Shown one piece after another: positions 29,719 through 39,295 of a stretch of DNA of 64,000 bases. How positions within the stretch are numbered: the stretch's first letter is position 1; each line of letters starts with the position of its first letter. The translations under genes were made by a program, and so were the position numbers. The stretch is from a virus, in the IMG/VR virus record IMGVR_UViG_3300021197_000868, positions 40,931 to 104,930 of that record; one strand, written 5' to 3'. The notes below the pieces were generated by a model, which was given only the letters and a program-made list of their open reading frames with translations, did not search any database and was not told where the DNA came from.

Positions 29719-31133
29719 TGCCTTACTTAGCACAGCAACGTACGACGGGTGACACCAATGTTGTCATGAAGCAAGCACGTAAACCAGTATTTGTCGATAA
29801 CGCACTTCACTTAGGTGAAATAACTAAACAGGGTTCTAGTAAGTCTAAAGTTACACTAAGGAAGCGCAACACAACATCTTACGCAATCGCATCTACTCAC
29901 TCTTATGATATTGACGAGCGTGAAGATAGTATTGTTTTGACTCACACACCTACAGCAGGGCACGATTCTACTTCTGCGATATATTACATGAACTCTAAAT
30001 TAGAAGGAAACGATGCTGCTTCAAATACTCCGCCTTTATTGTATGCTATAGATAGGCAAACTGAAAGACTAGCGCTAGGTTCTACTTCCAGTGGAAGTAA
30101 AGGTACAGTTTTCGCTGTACGTAACATGAAGGGTAGCACTCTTGAAGAGTTAGGATTCGATTCTAAGCGGGCATACGCTGCTCAACCTATTGATGTTGGT
30201 CTACGTACTACCGACATGGCTATTAGATTAGGTAATGAAGTAGCAGGTGACTTAACTTCAATTAATACTGCTTTACCAATCTCACCATCTAATTCTAGTA
30301 ATGACCGTAGAAGTTTTACCACAAAGTTCGTAGCCGCAGATTTCTATGGTGTTAACTTAATTACTGCTTTAAGATTCTTAGGAAGGCACGATAATTACAT
30401 AACTTACTTTGAGAGGTTTGGTAGTCTGCTCTATGTACCGTTTAATTTTGCTGAAGCAGGTCGTTTTGTAAATAGTTCAATGCGAACAGGTACAGCATCT
30501 TCTAACCCTGTAGATAACACTAGTAATCGAATTATAGTGCAGGGTAAGGCATTAGCCGTCAATGAAAAAGCACGTGCTGAAGTTAATGACGGTGAGCGTC
30601 AAAGTGGTCTTGGTGCTGAGGTTATACAAGAGCCGCTAGTAGTTGAAGATTTTACTGTAGGTAGTAATCAACAGGCTAGAATGGTGGGTAATAGTATACT
30701 AAAAGCAAATAACCTATTGAAAGGTAGTCAAAATAGTAACGGTCATCCTTCTTCGTGGGATTTAAGGCCCGGTAAAATTATTGAATACGATGGAGTAAGG
30801 CGCATTTTGGTTGAGGTTAAACATAATCTAGTGAATAACACTGCTGACCTTGTCTTCTTGACTTTAGATACAGGTATTGAGGGCGTATTACTAGGTATAT
30901 CCGAAGGCGTTCAAAGCATAGGTAGTAATCCAAACACAGTTGAGCAGATAACTGAAACTAACTTTTCATTATTTGGGGAGATTAAAATTGTTACAATTCC
31001 AATTATTACAATTCAGGGACATGGAGATTCAGGCTTTGTTATAGGAAGGGCCATGAGTAGGGGTACTCTCGGTGCTACTAGTAGCCAAGAAACCATAGGT
31101 GGAAGTAAAAATACCCCAGTTAGGAGTGAGTAG
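29718..31133 (+). CDS. Tail hub-like protein
   Basis: A 471-residue protein starting at an ATG that overlaps the previous stop (TGATG). The C-terminal half (SNRIIVQGKALAVNEKARAE, then GNSILKANNLLKGSQ and PGKIIEYDGVRRILVEVKHN) resembles the late domain of gpD/gp27-type hub proteins, where a long helix is followed by a beta barrel. It would join the tail tube to the fibres. Length and position fit, but similarity is by pattern only. Confidence 0.5.
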   Translation: MPYLAQQRTTGDTNVVMKQARKPVFVDNALHLGEITKQGSSKSKVTLRKRNTTSYAIASTHSYDIDEREDSIVLTHTPTAGHDSTSAIYYMNSKLEGNDAASNTPPLLYAIDRQTERLALGSTSSGSKGTVFAVRNMKGSTLEELGFDSKRAYAAQPIDVGLRTTDMAIRLGNEVAGDLTSINTALPISPSNSSNDRRSFTTKFVAADFYGVNLITALRFLGRHDNYITYFERFGSLLYVPFNFAEAGRFVNSSMRTGTASSNPVDNTSNRIIVQGKALAVNEKARAEVNDGERQSGLGAEVIQEPLVVEDFTVGSNQQARMVGNSILKANNLLKGSQNSNGHPSSWDLRPGKIIEYDGVRRILVEVKHNLVNNTADLVFLTLDTGIEGVLLGISEGVQSIGSNPNTVEQITETNFSLFGEIKIVTIPIITIQGHGDSGFVIGRAMSRGTLGATSSQETIGGSKNTPVRSE

Positions 31134-31134
31134 A

Positions 31135-31479
31135 ATGCCGATAAGTGACCACATAAAAAGAACTCTATTAGATACAATTGTTAGTAATATCAATGAAATG
31201 GTAATTGGTTTCGATGGAACACCGTCTACAGGTTCGGATGGTTCTGCTGGTAGACCAGCCTTGACTATCAATCCTACAGTGAGAATAATAGACGATAGCA
31301 CTATCTTAGTCGAAGGGTTCATACCTGCGACTGAGTCGTTTACTGATACAATTAAAGAGGTCTACATACAGTTCAGGGGCACATCGTCATTCACACCAGT
31401 GGCTAGACACACTATACTACCAATCAACAAAACCACTAAAAATGAAGTGAGAATCCAAGTTTTAATTGAGGTGAAGTAA
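31135..31479 (+). CDS. Small tail-tip protein of unknown function
   Basis: A 114-residue protein of predicted beta structure (DDSTILVEGFIPATESFTD, then EVYIQFRGTSSFTPVARHTI). GGAGTGAG precedes ATG 31135, so the in-frame GTG at 31099, inside the previous gene, is not needed. It lies between the hub-like gene and the tail fibre, where baseplate or fibre-attachment proteins usually sit. Confidence 0.4.
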   Translation: MPISDHIKRTLLDTIVSNINEMVIGFDGTPSTGSDGSAGRPALTINPTVRIIDDSTILVEGFIPATESFTDTIKEVYIQFRGTSSFTPVARHTILPINKTTKNEVRIQVLIEVK

Positions 31480-34400
31480 TGAGTACAAATAATCCATTAT
31501 CAGGACATACAGATGGCACTAACGACGGACTAAAAGATGGCGACCATATTCTCTCTCCATCTCTGACTAACTTATACGAAGGTGTACATGGAAATGGTAT
31601 ATTGTTACCCAATGATACAGCCTACGGTGATAGCGATAGAAACGACCCGCCTGATTTACCCGGTGCTATAAGTGCAGGTTCAGCGGCTAATCAGTTCATA
31701 GTCAAGGCTTGTAATGTCATACTAGACGGAGTTGTTTATGCTATAGGTGGTGGGAGTAATATCACCGTTACTTTAACAAAAACTACTACTGAGAAGATAG
31801 GTACTTTCGTAGAGATAGATAGTGGTAAAGAGTGTATTTTCGTAGTTGTCGCTACTGCTGAAGGACTGAAGGTTACTCAAACAACACCAATTACTACAGC
31901 ATCGGGGGCATATCCTACAATCGCTGGTGGTGCTACTTCTTATCTAAAGACTGGTGGTGGTGCTGGGGCAAATCGTCAATCAATAGTATTAGGTACAATA
32001 CGTGCTACTAATAGCGGGGGTACTACTGCTGGTAACCTTAACATTCAAGCGTTATCTGAGTACAATGATAAGCGTGTGTTCGTCAGACCTTCTCCTCTTT
32101 ACTTATCCCCAGTCACTACTGGTGCTGTAGGTGCTACTGCTGAACTTGATGACCACACTGCTTTGGCTCAGATTCATGGCACTGGTCAACATGGTGCTTT
32201 AGGCGCTAACGGTGTTATATGGCAGTCCTATGGAAGTCAACTCGGTAGCACTACTGCTGGTGATAACGATAAAGATGTAGTCTACTATAGTGGTACACAC
32301 GCCGCTCGTTTCACTCGCTCATTATTTGACCGTGTATTAACAAGTACAGCGACCAGTCTTACGCTCACATCAACAGATGCTAACATACTCATACTCACAC
32401 CCGGAGGTAATGCTAATATCATAACAAATGGTACATTCCCTGCTGGTTATGTAATACATATTAGAAATCTACACACTTCAAATTATGTAAGGTTCGCTCT
32501 TACATCTTCTTCGAGTAGTACAATGGTTACTTATTATGAAATAGCGGCTGCTACTTGTGCTAGTTTTGTATGTACTGTGAGCCATGCTGATTACCCAACC
32601 TTTAGTCTATTGATGGATGATACCATAGACACCCCTCAACTAGCCGCTAACGCTGTCACACTCGATAAGATGGCTGGTATAGTAAGAGGTAAAATCATAG
32701 TCGGAGATGCAAGCGGTGACCCTTCATATCTTGCGGCTGGTGCTAACGGTAAACTACTCGTCGCTGATGCAAACGGTGACCCTTCTTGGACTACTGTAAG
32801 TGGTGATGTTACCATAAGTGCTGGTGCTGTAACCATAGGTAACGATAAGATTGACAGTCAGCACTATGTTGATGGTTCAATTGATACAGCACATGTTGGT
32901 GATGACCAAATAACCTATGCTAAGATACAGGATGTATCAGCGACAGACCGCATACTCGGTAGAGATTCTGCAAGTGCTGGTGTTATTGAAGAAATCACCC
33001 CTGCTAATGTACGCACTATGCTGAATGTTGCTGATGGTGCTACTGCCTATAATGACGCAGCAGCAATAGCCGCCGTTGAAGGTGAGTCTACACTGGTGTT
33101 ACAATCAGGAGTTACAGTCGGTACTGATTTAAAATTATCCACATCTTCTGATGATGCTATTATAGAGAATGTAACCAGCGATAAAGATATTATTTTCAAA
33201 GCAAATGATTCAGATGGTGGCGGTGCAGGTCAAGAAATAATGAGAATTGATGGTTCTACTTCAAGAGTAGGTATTGGAACTGCTTCACCAACTACTGCAT
33301 TGGAAGTTAGCGGAGATACGACAATATCAAGAAGTGCTGATTTAGGACAAACAAGAACATTAAGTATTGAAGGAGCAAGAAACGCTACGGGTACGGATTA
33401 TGCAAGAATTGATTTAGAAAATTATGATTCTAATTCCGGTAGTCCGGCTACTTATGTCGGTGCAAGAATTAGTGCAGTTAATGATGCAGATGGAGTTGAT
33501 GATGGGAGTTTAGTATTATCTACTGCTAATGCTGGAACATTAGCAGAAAGAATGAGAATTGATGATGAAGGGAATGTTGGTATTGGTACTGATACCCCAA
33601 CTGCTAAATTACATGTTAAAGGTACAGATGCGGTTTTAACTATTGAGGACACATCAATAGGCATTGCGGCACTTACTAATGCAATGTCGGGAATAAATGT
33701 AGTAAGCGCAGGTATGAATGCAGGCTCTTCTAAGTTTGGAAGCGCAGTTAAGTTTCTATCCACTGACCCTCAACTTACAACCGAGAATCCTAAGTTTTTA
33801 GCGGCATTAATTCCAAGAGCAACAGAAACCTATGACCATGATATAGATGGTGGAATGGCATTAGACTTCGCAATAACTGATAATGCACAAGGGGCGACTA
33901 ATGTCCCTGTTGTAAAAATGACAATTGACCATACAGGTTTTGTTGGAATTGGTACAGATAGCCCCGATGCTAATTTACATGTAGTTGGTGCTGGTTCGGG
34001 CGACCATCTTATTTTAGAAGGAACTTTAGGTAGTGCTGCTACTTCTGCGCCTAATATGGTATTGTTTAGAAATGGTGATGATGCAGCCGCAGATATTGAC
34101 GATAATGATTTAATAGGTCAAATTGTTTTTAGAGGCGAAAATGATGCTAGTACACCCCAAGAAGTAGATTATGCTACAATTGAAGGAGGTATGGATGATA
34201 CATCAGATGGTAGTGAAGATGGTCATATAACCTTTAATTTAATTGAAGCAGGAAATCTTACAGAGTTTATGAGACTTAGAGCCGCTACAAGAGATGTAGT
34301 AGTTAATGATATATCAGACGATATTGATTTTAGAGTTGAAGGTAGCAATAATGCTAACTTATTATTTACTGACGCTTCTGAAGATAAAGTTAGTATTGGT

Positions 34401-35078
34401 ACTGGTACAGTAGATGCTAATGCGCTATTGACAGTTGAAGGTGCAATATCATTAGATGAAATAAGTGCGCCGACAAATACTGCTAATAGAGGACAATTAT
34501 ACACTAATGCAGATAATGAATTACATATGATTGCGGGTAATGGAACTGACTATAAGTTCTTAAAAACAGGACTACATTCTATTTACATCCCTGCTTCTGC
34601 CATGTACCCTAATACAACAAATGGATGTTCAGCATTAACTCAAGTTGAATTGTCTAATGGGCCTGAAATAAAAGTATTAGATTTTGATACTGCTTCTGAT
34701 GAGTTCTGCCAATTTACTATTTCATTCCCTAAGTCTTGGAATGAAGGAACATTAACTTATGAAGTTTATTGGATGGGTGGAAATACACATACTGGTGATG
34801 TTGTTTGGCAATTAAAGGGAGTTTGTTTTGACGATAGCGACCCCGTTGATACTACATTTGGAAGTCCTGCAAATACTACAGCAAAGGCTCATAGTGGGAC
34901 TACTAATGATATTAACAGGTCTGTAAGTGCTTCTGCTTGTACGGTAAAGAATGCTACTACGGATTCAATTACCTTTTTCCAACTTAATAGAGATATTTCT
35001 GCTGATAGTTATAACACCGATGCTAGATTATTAGGAATGAAGATATTCTATACAATTGATGCGGGGAATGATGAATGA
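31479..35078 (+). CDS. Tail fibre with VGIGT repeats
   Basis: A 1,199-residue fibre. The first 230 residues are an attachment-like domain and the middle holds short direct repeats (GDASGDPS and DANGDPSW near residue 415). The second half carries four copies of a motif seen in many virus tail fibres: VGIGTASPTTALEVSG near 596, VGIGTDTPTAKLHVKG near 697, VGIGTDSPDANLHVVG near 820 and VSIGTGTVDANALLTVEG near 969. The last 170 residues (from about LHSIYIPASAMYP) form a separate beta domain that may bind host glycans. No C-terminal S74 chaperone is present. From about 33,130 on, Arg is almost always AGA, whereas CGT and CGC are common before, suggesting a swapped tip. Confidence 0.8.
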   Translation: MSTNNPLSGHTDGTNDGLKDGDHILSPSLTNLYEGVHGNGILLPNDTAYGDSDRNDPPDLPGAISAGSAANQFIVKACNVILDGVVYAIGGGSNITVTLTKTTTEKIGTFVEIDSGKECIFVVVATAEGLKVTQTTPITTASGAYPTIAGGATSYLKTGGGAGANRQSIVLGTIRATNSGGTTAGNLNIQALSEYNDKRVFVRPSPLYLSPVTTGAVGATAELDDHTALAQIHGTGQHGALGANGVIWQSYGSQLGSTTAGDNDKDVVYYSGTHAARFTRSLFDRVLTSTATSLTLTSTDANILILTPGGNANIITNGTFPAGYVIHIRNLHTSNYVRFALTSSSSSTMVTYYEIAAATCASFVCTVSHADYPTFSLLMDDTIDTPQLAANAVTLDKMAGIVRGKIIVGDASGDPSYLAAGANGKLLVADANGDPSWTTVSGDVTISAGAVTIGNDKIDSQHYVDGSIDTAHVGDDQITYAKIQDVSATDRILGRDSASAGVIEEITPANVRTMLNVADGATAYNDAAAIAAVEGESTLVLQSGVTVGTDLKLSTSSDDAIIENVTSDKDIIFKANDSDGGGAGQEIMRIDGSTSRVGIGTASPTTALEVSGDTTISRSADLGQTRTLSIEGARNATGTDYARIDLENYDSNSGSPATYVGARISAVNDADGVDDGSLVLSTANAGTLAERMRIDDEGNVGIGTDTPTAKLHVKGTDAVLTIEDTSIGIAALTNAMSGINVVSAGMNAGSSKFGSAVKFLSTDPQLTTENPKFLAALIPRATETYDHDIDGGMALDFAITDNAQGATNVPVVKMTIDHTGFVGIGTDSPDANLHVVGAGSGDHLILEGTLGSAATSAPNMVLFRNGDDAAADIDDNDLIGQIVFRGENDASTPQEVDYATIEGGMDDTSDGSEDGHITFNLIEAGNLTEFMRLRAATRDVVVNDISDDIDFRVEGSNNANLLFTDASEDKVSIGTGTVDANALLTVEGAISLDEISAPTNTANRGQLYTNADNELHMIAGNGTDYKFLKTGLHSIYIPASAMYPNTTNGCSALTQVELSNGPEIKVLDFDTASDEFCQFTISFPKSWNEGTLTYEVYWMGGNTHTGDVVWQLKGVCFDDSDPVDTTFGSPANTTAKAHSGTTNDINRSVSASACTVKNATTDSITFFQLNRDISADSYNTDARLLGMKIFYTIDAGNDE

Positions 35079-35518
35079 GTTTTGGTTATGTTGTTTGTGG
35101 ATTTGGTTCACATCCATCAAGAGGAACGCCTTTGGCGGCTTCAATCATTGAAGACGGCTCTGCGCCTTTAATTGATTTAGTAGAACATGCCGATGTTGCG
35201 GGTAGTGGGGTTTTTACTACGGGTGCTGGTGGAATCCCAATATGGGATGTTTCAGTAGTCGCTACGGGCGGTACTGGTAGTTATACCTATACTTGGCAAC
35301 ATGCAGAAGTTCGTGATGTTACTAATTCATTCAGCGTTGGTTCTGCTGGAACAACAAATGCGGCTAGATACAATACTTTGGCTATTGCTGGAACAATTCC
35401 GGGAAGTGCTTCAGACCCACCAAATGACGCTCTTTACGAACTTACATGTACGGTAGATGACGGCGTTGATACCGCACAAGCAACTATCCAATGTGCGGTA
35501 GTTGCTATCCCACTATGA
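35075..35518 (+). CDS. Ig-like-domain protein at the end of the structural operon
   Basis: A 147-residue protein whose ATG overlaps the fibre stop (ATGA). Residues 50-145 resemble an Ig/PKD-type beta sandwich (PIWDVSVVATGGTGSYTYTW, and then YELTCTVDDGVDTAQATIQC). Such domains decorate capsids or fibres and bind surface carbohydrates weakly. Its base usage matches the second half of the tail fibre, so the two may have moved together. Its 3' end overlaps the convergent gene on the other strand by 6 bases. Confidence 0.55.
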   Translation: MSFGYVVCGFGSHPSRGTPLAASIIEDGSAPLIDLVEHADVAGSGVFTTGAGGIPIWDVSVVATGGTGSYTYTWQHAEVRDVTNSFSVGSAGTTNAARYNTLAIAGTIPGSASDPPNDALYELTCTVDDGVDTAQATIQCAVVAIPL

Positions 35519-35683
35519 TTGAGTGAACACGCTATCCTGCCACATATGACCGCACTCTTTGCAGCACCATAGGCTCAGGCGCTCCTTGTCACCATCAAGG
35601 AAGCGTGCCTGTAGCCGCCTAGGTATATGCTCGTGACCGCATCTGCGACACTTGACTTTCATCTTGTCTAGTAGTCTACCCAT
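35513..35683 (-). CDS. 56-residue zinc-ribbon protein
   Basis: The frame runs from ATG 35683 to TAG 35513-35515. It has CRRC near residue 12 and CCKEC near 40, a four-cysteine zinc ribbon, with basic residues around it. Its start overlaps the chaperonin stop (GAGTGATGG), and GGTGAG lies just upstream, so it is coupled to that gene. Function unknown; it may bind nucleic acid or protein. It is the last gene of the - strand operon and overlaps the end of the + strand operon. Confidence 0.7.
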   Translation of the reverse strand: MGRLLDKMKVKCRRCGHEHIPRRLQARFLDGDKERLSLWCCKECGHMWQDSVFTQS

Positions 35684-37158
35684 CACTCACCACGTCTACC
35701 GATGATGTCATCTATTCTGAGTATAGCAGTAGTGACTTCGGTTGCACTAGTGATAGCACTTTGAATCAATGACATTGGCTCATAGACTTGAGCGTCATCC
35801 ATGTCTTTAATCCCGCCTGTCTCTATATCAGGACCGAATGGTAGACCTGAGTGCCTCATGGCTAGAACAGTGTCTAGTGCATCGTGACCTGCGTTTTCAG
35901 CGATAGTACCCGGAATAGATTCAAGCGCATCAGCGAATGCCTCTATAGCCATTTGAGCACGTCCACCTACTTCATTAGCGTTAGCACGCAGATGAGATGC
36001 TAGAGCGACATATGTAGCGCCTCCACCGTAGCAGATAGCGTCACCGTTAGCCACTAGTGAGACGACACCCAAAGCGTCATCGAACCCACGTTGAACTTCA
36101 TCGAGTGTAGACTGTGTAGCACCGAATAGAACTAGAGTAGCCTCACTAGATGCTAGGTCACTGCTCACGAATAGATAGTCTACGTCATTGTAACGACGAC
36201 GCTCTATTACTGCTGCGCTTACTTCCATATCTGATTCAGGTATATGGTATGGCTTTACACCAAACTCATTACCTAGCCTCTTCATAGTGCTTTCAGGTAC
36301 TCTTCTCACTACGAAGATATTGCGCTTTCGTAGATACTGTACTACTGTATCATGTACACCATCACGCACTATCACGACATTAGCACCGCTGTCTACGATG
36401 TGTTTTGCTGAGTCAAGCAATTGCTCACGACCAACATTTTTCAGTGTACTATATGAGGCAGCATCAACTTGAACCTGAACATTACCATCTTGCTTCTGCT
36501 CCTCAAGACCGTTATTGATTAGAAGAACACAAGTGCTATCGCCTTTGAAATCTCCATCGTTTGTAGTTACATCTTTGTTTAGAACTACACCGTTGAATAG
36601 ATAAGAGTCAGCCAATGCACCACCGGGTGCTGCTAGAACACGAACGTCTGAAGCGTCACCTACTGCATTGATTGTATCGACACATAGTTGAGCGACCTTT
36701 TGGTCTGAAGTTTCTAAAGACTTACCAGTGATAGCGGTCTTAGCGATAGATTGTAACTGTCTCTCACCTTCAACTGCAAGACTAGGTAGGAATGCCTGTA
36801 CCATGTCTCTTGCTTTACTGTAGCCTTTGTTTACTACATTAGGATGAAGACCCTTGTCAAACAATGTCTCAGCGTTACTTAGTAACTGACCTGCTATGAC
36901 TACGCTACTTGTAGTACCGTCGTAACAGTTAGTCTCCTGAACCTTAGACACTTCTACTATCATCTTAGCAGCAGGGTGGGCACTATCTAACTCACGTAGG
37001 ATAGTAGCGCCATCGTTTGTTACTATGACGTTACCACCACCGTCGACCATCATCTTGTCCATACCCATAGGCCCTAGTGTAGTACGAACTGTACTCACAA
37101 TCCGCTTCACTGCTTCTATGTTCATCCTTTGTGCATTGTGGTTTTTATTTTCACTCAT
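35683..37158 (-). CDS. Group II chaperonin (thermosome subunit)
   Basis: A 491-residue ATP-dependent folding chaperone. Motifs: LGPMGMDKM (28-36), [15 protein letters not shown] (43-57), DGTT (80-83), the apical domain with its helical protrusion segment near 225-240, and the GGGAT motif near 375. Archaeal subunits are usually about 540 residues; here the N-terminal arm is shortened and starts close to the first motif. The canonical GDGTT reads YDGTT, and the usual Glu after GGGAT is not evident. The ATPase Asp residues in NDGAT and in FDDALGVV remain. It may form rings alone or mix with host subunits to fold virion proteins. Its ATG overlaps the exonuclease stop. Confidence 0.93.
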   Translation of the reverse strand: MSENKNHNAQRMNIEAVKRIVSTVRTTLGPMGMDKMMVDGGGNVIVTNDGATILRELDSAHPAAKMIVEVSKVQETNCYDGTTSSVVIAGQLLSNAETLFDKGLHPNVVNKGYSKARDMVQAFLPSLAVEGERQLQSIAKTAITGKSLETSDQKVAQLCVDTINAVGDASDVRVLAAPGGALADSYLFNGVVLNKDVTTNDGDFKGDSTCVLLINNGLEEQKQDGNVQVQVDAASYSTLKNVGREQLLDSAKHIVDSGANVVIVRDGVHDTVVQYLRKRNIFVVRRVPESTMKRLGNEFGVKPYHIPESDMEVSAAVIERRRYNDVDYLFVSSDLASSEATLVLFGATQSTLDEVQRGFDDALGVVSLVANGDAICYGGGATYVALASHLRANANEVGGRAQMAIEAFADALESIPGTIAENAGHDALDTVLAMRHSGLPFGPDIETGGIKDMDDAQVYEPMSLIQSAITSATEVTTAILRIDDIIGRRGE

Positions 37159-37760
37159 TTCCAGTTCACCTCTATTTCTACAACTGCCCCATCTTCCAAG
37201 GAGCGACTCTTAATCACTCCATTTTCACGGCCATATTCGTATAGGTCGTAGGTCAATTGTGAATCTTTCAGACAGTATTCTGCTACCTCTAAGTAGCGCC
37301 CTGCTCTCCATGCTTCAGGGGCATCGTGGCTTGACATGCTCTTACCGACATCCAGTGTATTACGGGCCAGTAGTTCTAGGCTCGTAGCGATGTTTTTACC
37401 ACCGGCTTTGTTTACAAGTAATTTAGTATCAATTACATTTTCTGCTTTATTCATTAAGTCTCCAGCAGTCCAGCAGTCTAGTGCTGCATTAAGAACAGGA
37501 AGGTCGAACTTCTTGATGTTGTGACCTAGGATGACACCACCTCCGTCTATGTGCTTCTGTAAGTGGTCACCTAGTATACGTGGGTGTAAGTCATGGACTT
37601 CAGCCCCAACCATCTCGATGTCTTCTTTACTAAACACATGACCGTTTTCACCATCCCATGTTGCTACCACTGTAGGTTCAAAGAGAGAGTGTTTATCCCA
37701 CCCTCCTATCTCATACGAATAGTTACCAGTCTCAATATCCAATGCCATTACTTTACTCAT
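37155..37760 (-). CDS. DEDDy 3'-5' exonuclease, DnaQ/PolB-exo-like
   Basis: A 201-residue RNase H-fold exonuclease with all three motifs: LDIETG (D8, E10), [10 protein letters not shown] (N81, D86) and EYCLKDSQ (Y162, D166). It is close to the minimal domain size, with no extra domain. It could proofread for the family B polymerase or trim recombination ends. Coupled by 4-base overlaps to the P-loop ATPase before it and the chaperonin after it. Confidence 0.85.
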   Translation of the reverse strand: MSKVMALDIETGNYSYEIGGWDKHSLFEPTVVATWDGENGHVFSKEDIEMVGAEVHDLHPRILGDHLQKHIDGGGVILGHNIKKFDLPVLNAALDCWTAGDLMNKAENVIDTKLLVNKAGGKNIATSLELLARNTLDVGKSMSSHDAPEAWRAGRYLEVAEYCLKDSQLTYDLYEYGRENGVIKSRSLEDGAVVEIEVNWK

Positions 37761-39163
37761 GCTTCAGCCTCCTTTAGTCTGATGTAAACAACAGCACCGT
37801 CCTTTGCTGCGTTGAACATATATGCCGCCCAATCGTTAAACTTCTTGAACCCTGTGGCTTTGGTGATGTGATGATTCTGACAATACTGTTGGATGACTGC
37901 CGCCTTCTTACGCCAGCCGTCACCACGCTTGTCTAGTTCTACAGATGACACTGAGTTGAACGCTGCCAACCAGTCCTTCCTGTGTACTTCCTTCTCCATC
38001 TTCTTAGCACCGACTTCTACTTCTCCTTCTAACCATTGGATTAGATTCTTGAATAAGTCGTATAGAATATCCTTAGCCATGTCAAGATGCTCACCAGTAA
38101 CTACCCACGTGTCATCCATCATCGCTATGTGTGTAGCGAGGATAACTGAGTAGTTCTCCATAGCAGGTACGAACGATGCAACAACATCAGCGATAGCGAA
38201 GTTAAGGTCTTTCAGTAACCCATAGAAGTCTTCTACCACGTCGTATGTAGCGGCGTAGAATGATTCATCGACAGTGAACATTTCATGCTTGATTGATTGT
38301 ACTAATTTTTCTTGCTCAGAGCGAGAATACTCACCCCATTCAGTAAAAGTAGTTTCAGTTAGATTCAGAACACGGTCACGTAGGCGCTTCTCTAATCCAG
38401 TAAAGTAAGCGACGATGTCATCGTATGATACGTCACCACCAGTACCTTTAGTGAACGCCCGGTTCATACGTATCTGAGAAACCTCTTGTCTTCTGTCCAT
38501 GTCCCAGTGCGACCAGTATAGCAGGACACGCTGGAAGATACCCTTAGTTAGAACGTACTCCTTAACCCCCTTCGGTGGGTAGGTAGTAATCCATAACGAG
38601 GCTAGTGACTCAGTCTCTATCCTCCTACCACTCAAGTGCTTTACTAGCACGTTGCTATTACTGCCAATTGGGTTACAGGCTGACTGTAGATAGAGTACAG
38701 TCTCTTGACTGTGCTTACCCGGATTGAGAATGATAGAGCCTTCATCGAAGTTCAGCGCTTTCTGCCCACCTAGCATACCGTCTGTCTGTACCTGTACCTG
38801 TTCCTTCTTACCGTCTTCATTAACACGGACTTCGGAAGTTACACCACCCACTAGACCAGCATCTGACCCAGTAGTATATGCGTCACTATCTAAACCGCAA
38901 TCCTTCAGTACGTCACCTACGAACTCCCAAGCAATTGACTTACCAGTCCTAGAAGGTTGAATCCAAAAACAATGTACACGTGGGTCAAGGTGAGTTGAAT
39001 CCCACGGTATACGCACATAGGGCGCTGCTACCTGTCCTTGTATAAAGAAGAATGATAGCATCGCTGGTATGTCATTGTCTATACTTACTCTACCGAACTC
39101 CTCCACGTAACCCTTGAAGAAGTCGAACTTGTTGACCACTTGGTATTCTGTTGCTTTGCGCAT
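37757..39163 (-). CDS. P-loop ATPase, candidate replicative helicase
   Basis: A 468-residue protein with a Walker A-like QPSRTGKS (69-76) and a Walker B-like ALNFDEGS (136-143). The first Gly of the P-loop is replaced by Gln. The C-terminal region is helical and charged. This is the only obvious helicase candidate in the replication half visible here, so a primase-helicase or MCM-like role is plausible, but I cannot assign a family. It sits at the start of its operon, 74 bases after a promoter-like element. Confidence 0.5.
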   Translation of the reverse strand: MRKATEYQVVNKFDFFKGYVEEFGRVSIDNDIPAMLSFFFIQGQVAAPYVRIPWDSTHLDPRVHCFWIQPSRTGKSIAWEFVGDVLKDCGLDSDAYTTGSDAGLVGGVTSEVRVNEDGKKEQVQVQTDGMLGGQKALNFDEGSIILNPGKHSQETVLYLQSACNPIGSNSNVLVKHLSGRRIETESLASLWITTYPPKGVKEYVLTKGIFQRVLLYWSHWDMDRRQEVSQIRMNRAFTKGTGGDVSYDDIVAYFTGLEKRLRDRVLNLTETTFTEWGEYSRSEQEKLVQSIKHEMFTVDESFYAATYDVVEDFYGLLKDLNFAIADVVASFVPAMENYSVILATHIAMMDDTWVVTGEHLDMAKDILYDLFKNLIQWLEGEVEVGAKKMEKEVHRKDWLAAFNSVSSVELDKRGDGWRKKAAVIQQYCQNHHITKATGFKKFNDWAAYMFNAAKDGAVVYIRLKEAEA

Positions 39164-39295
39164 ATTCTACCTGACTGGCTACCTATACTTAAACTAAACT
39201 AAAGGCTATACAACCTATACATCATACAACACCGATGCTGCTTTAAGTAGTCTCCGAGGGTACTACTTTTCCAGTAGGAGATTTTGTGTAATTAT
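39164..39295. other. Intergenic control region with inverted repeat
   Basis: No gene seen. It contains the promoter-like element at 39237-39251 and a perfect 7-base inverted repeat AAGTAGT/ACTACTT (39245-39251 and 39262-39268, 10-base loop) followed by TTTT on the + strand. The repeat overlaps the promoter, so it could be an operator for the P-loop ATPase gene; a weak terminator is the alternative. Confidence 0.5.
39237..39251 (-). promoter_or_regulatory. Promoter-like element before the P-loop ATPase gene
   Basis: Minus-strand core ACTACTTAAAGCAGCATC, matching five other sites in this half. CTTAAAG would be the TATA box and the bases before it the BRE. It lies 74 bases upstream of the start, further than the other copies, leaving room for a 5' leader. 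Confidence 0.6.

Noticed and set aside
31479-35078. A C-terminal S74 self-cleaving chaperone on the tail fibre
   Set aside because: VGIGT repeats often precede such a domain, but the visible C-terminus lacks its catalytic Ser/Lys pattern and ends in a different beta domain.
39245-39270. A + strand terminator (hairpin then TTTT)
   Set aside because: No + strand gene lies upstream; the hairpin overlaps a - strand promoter-like element, so an operator is more likely.
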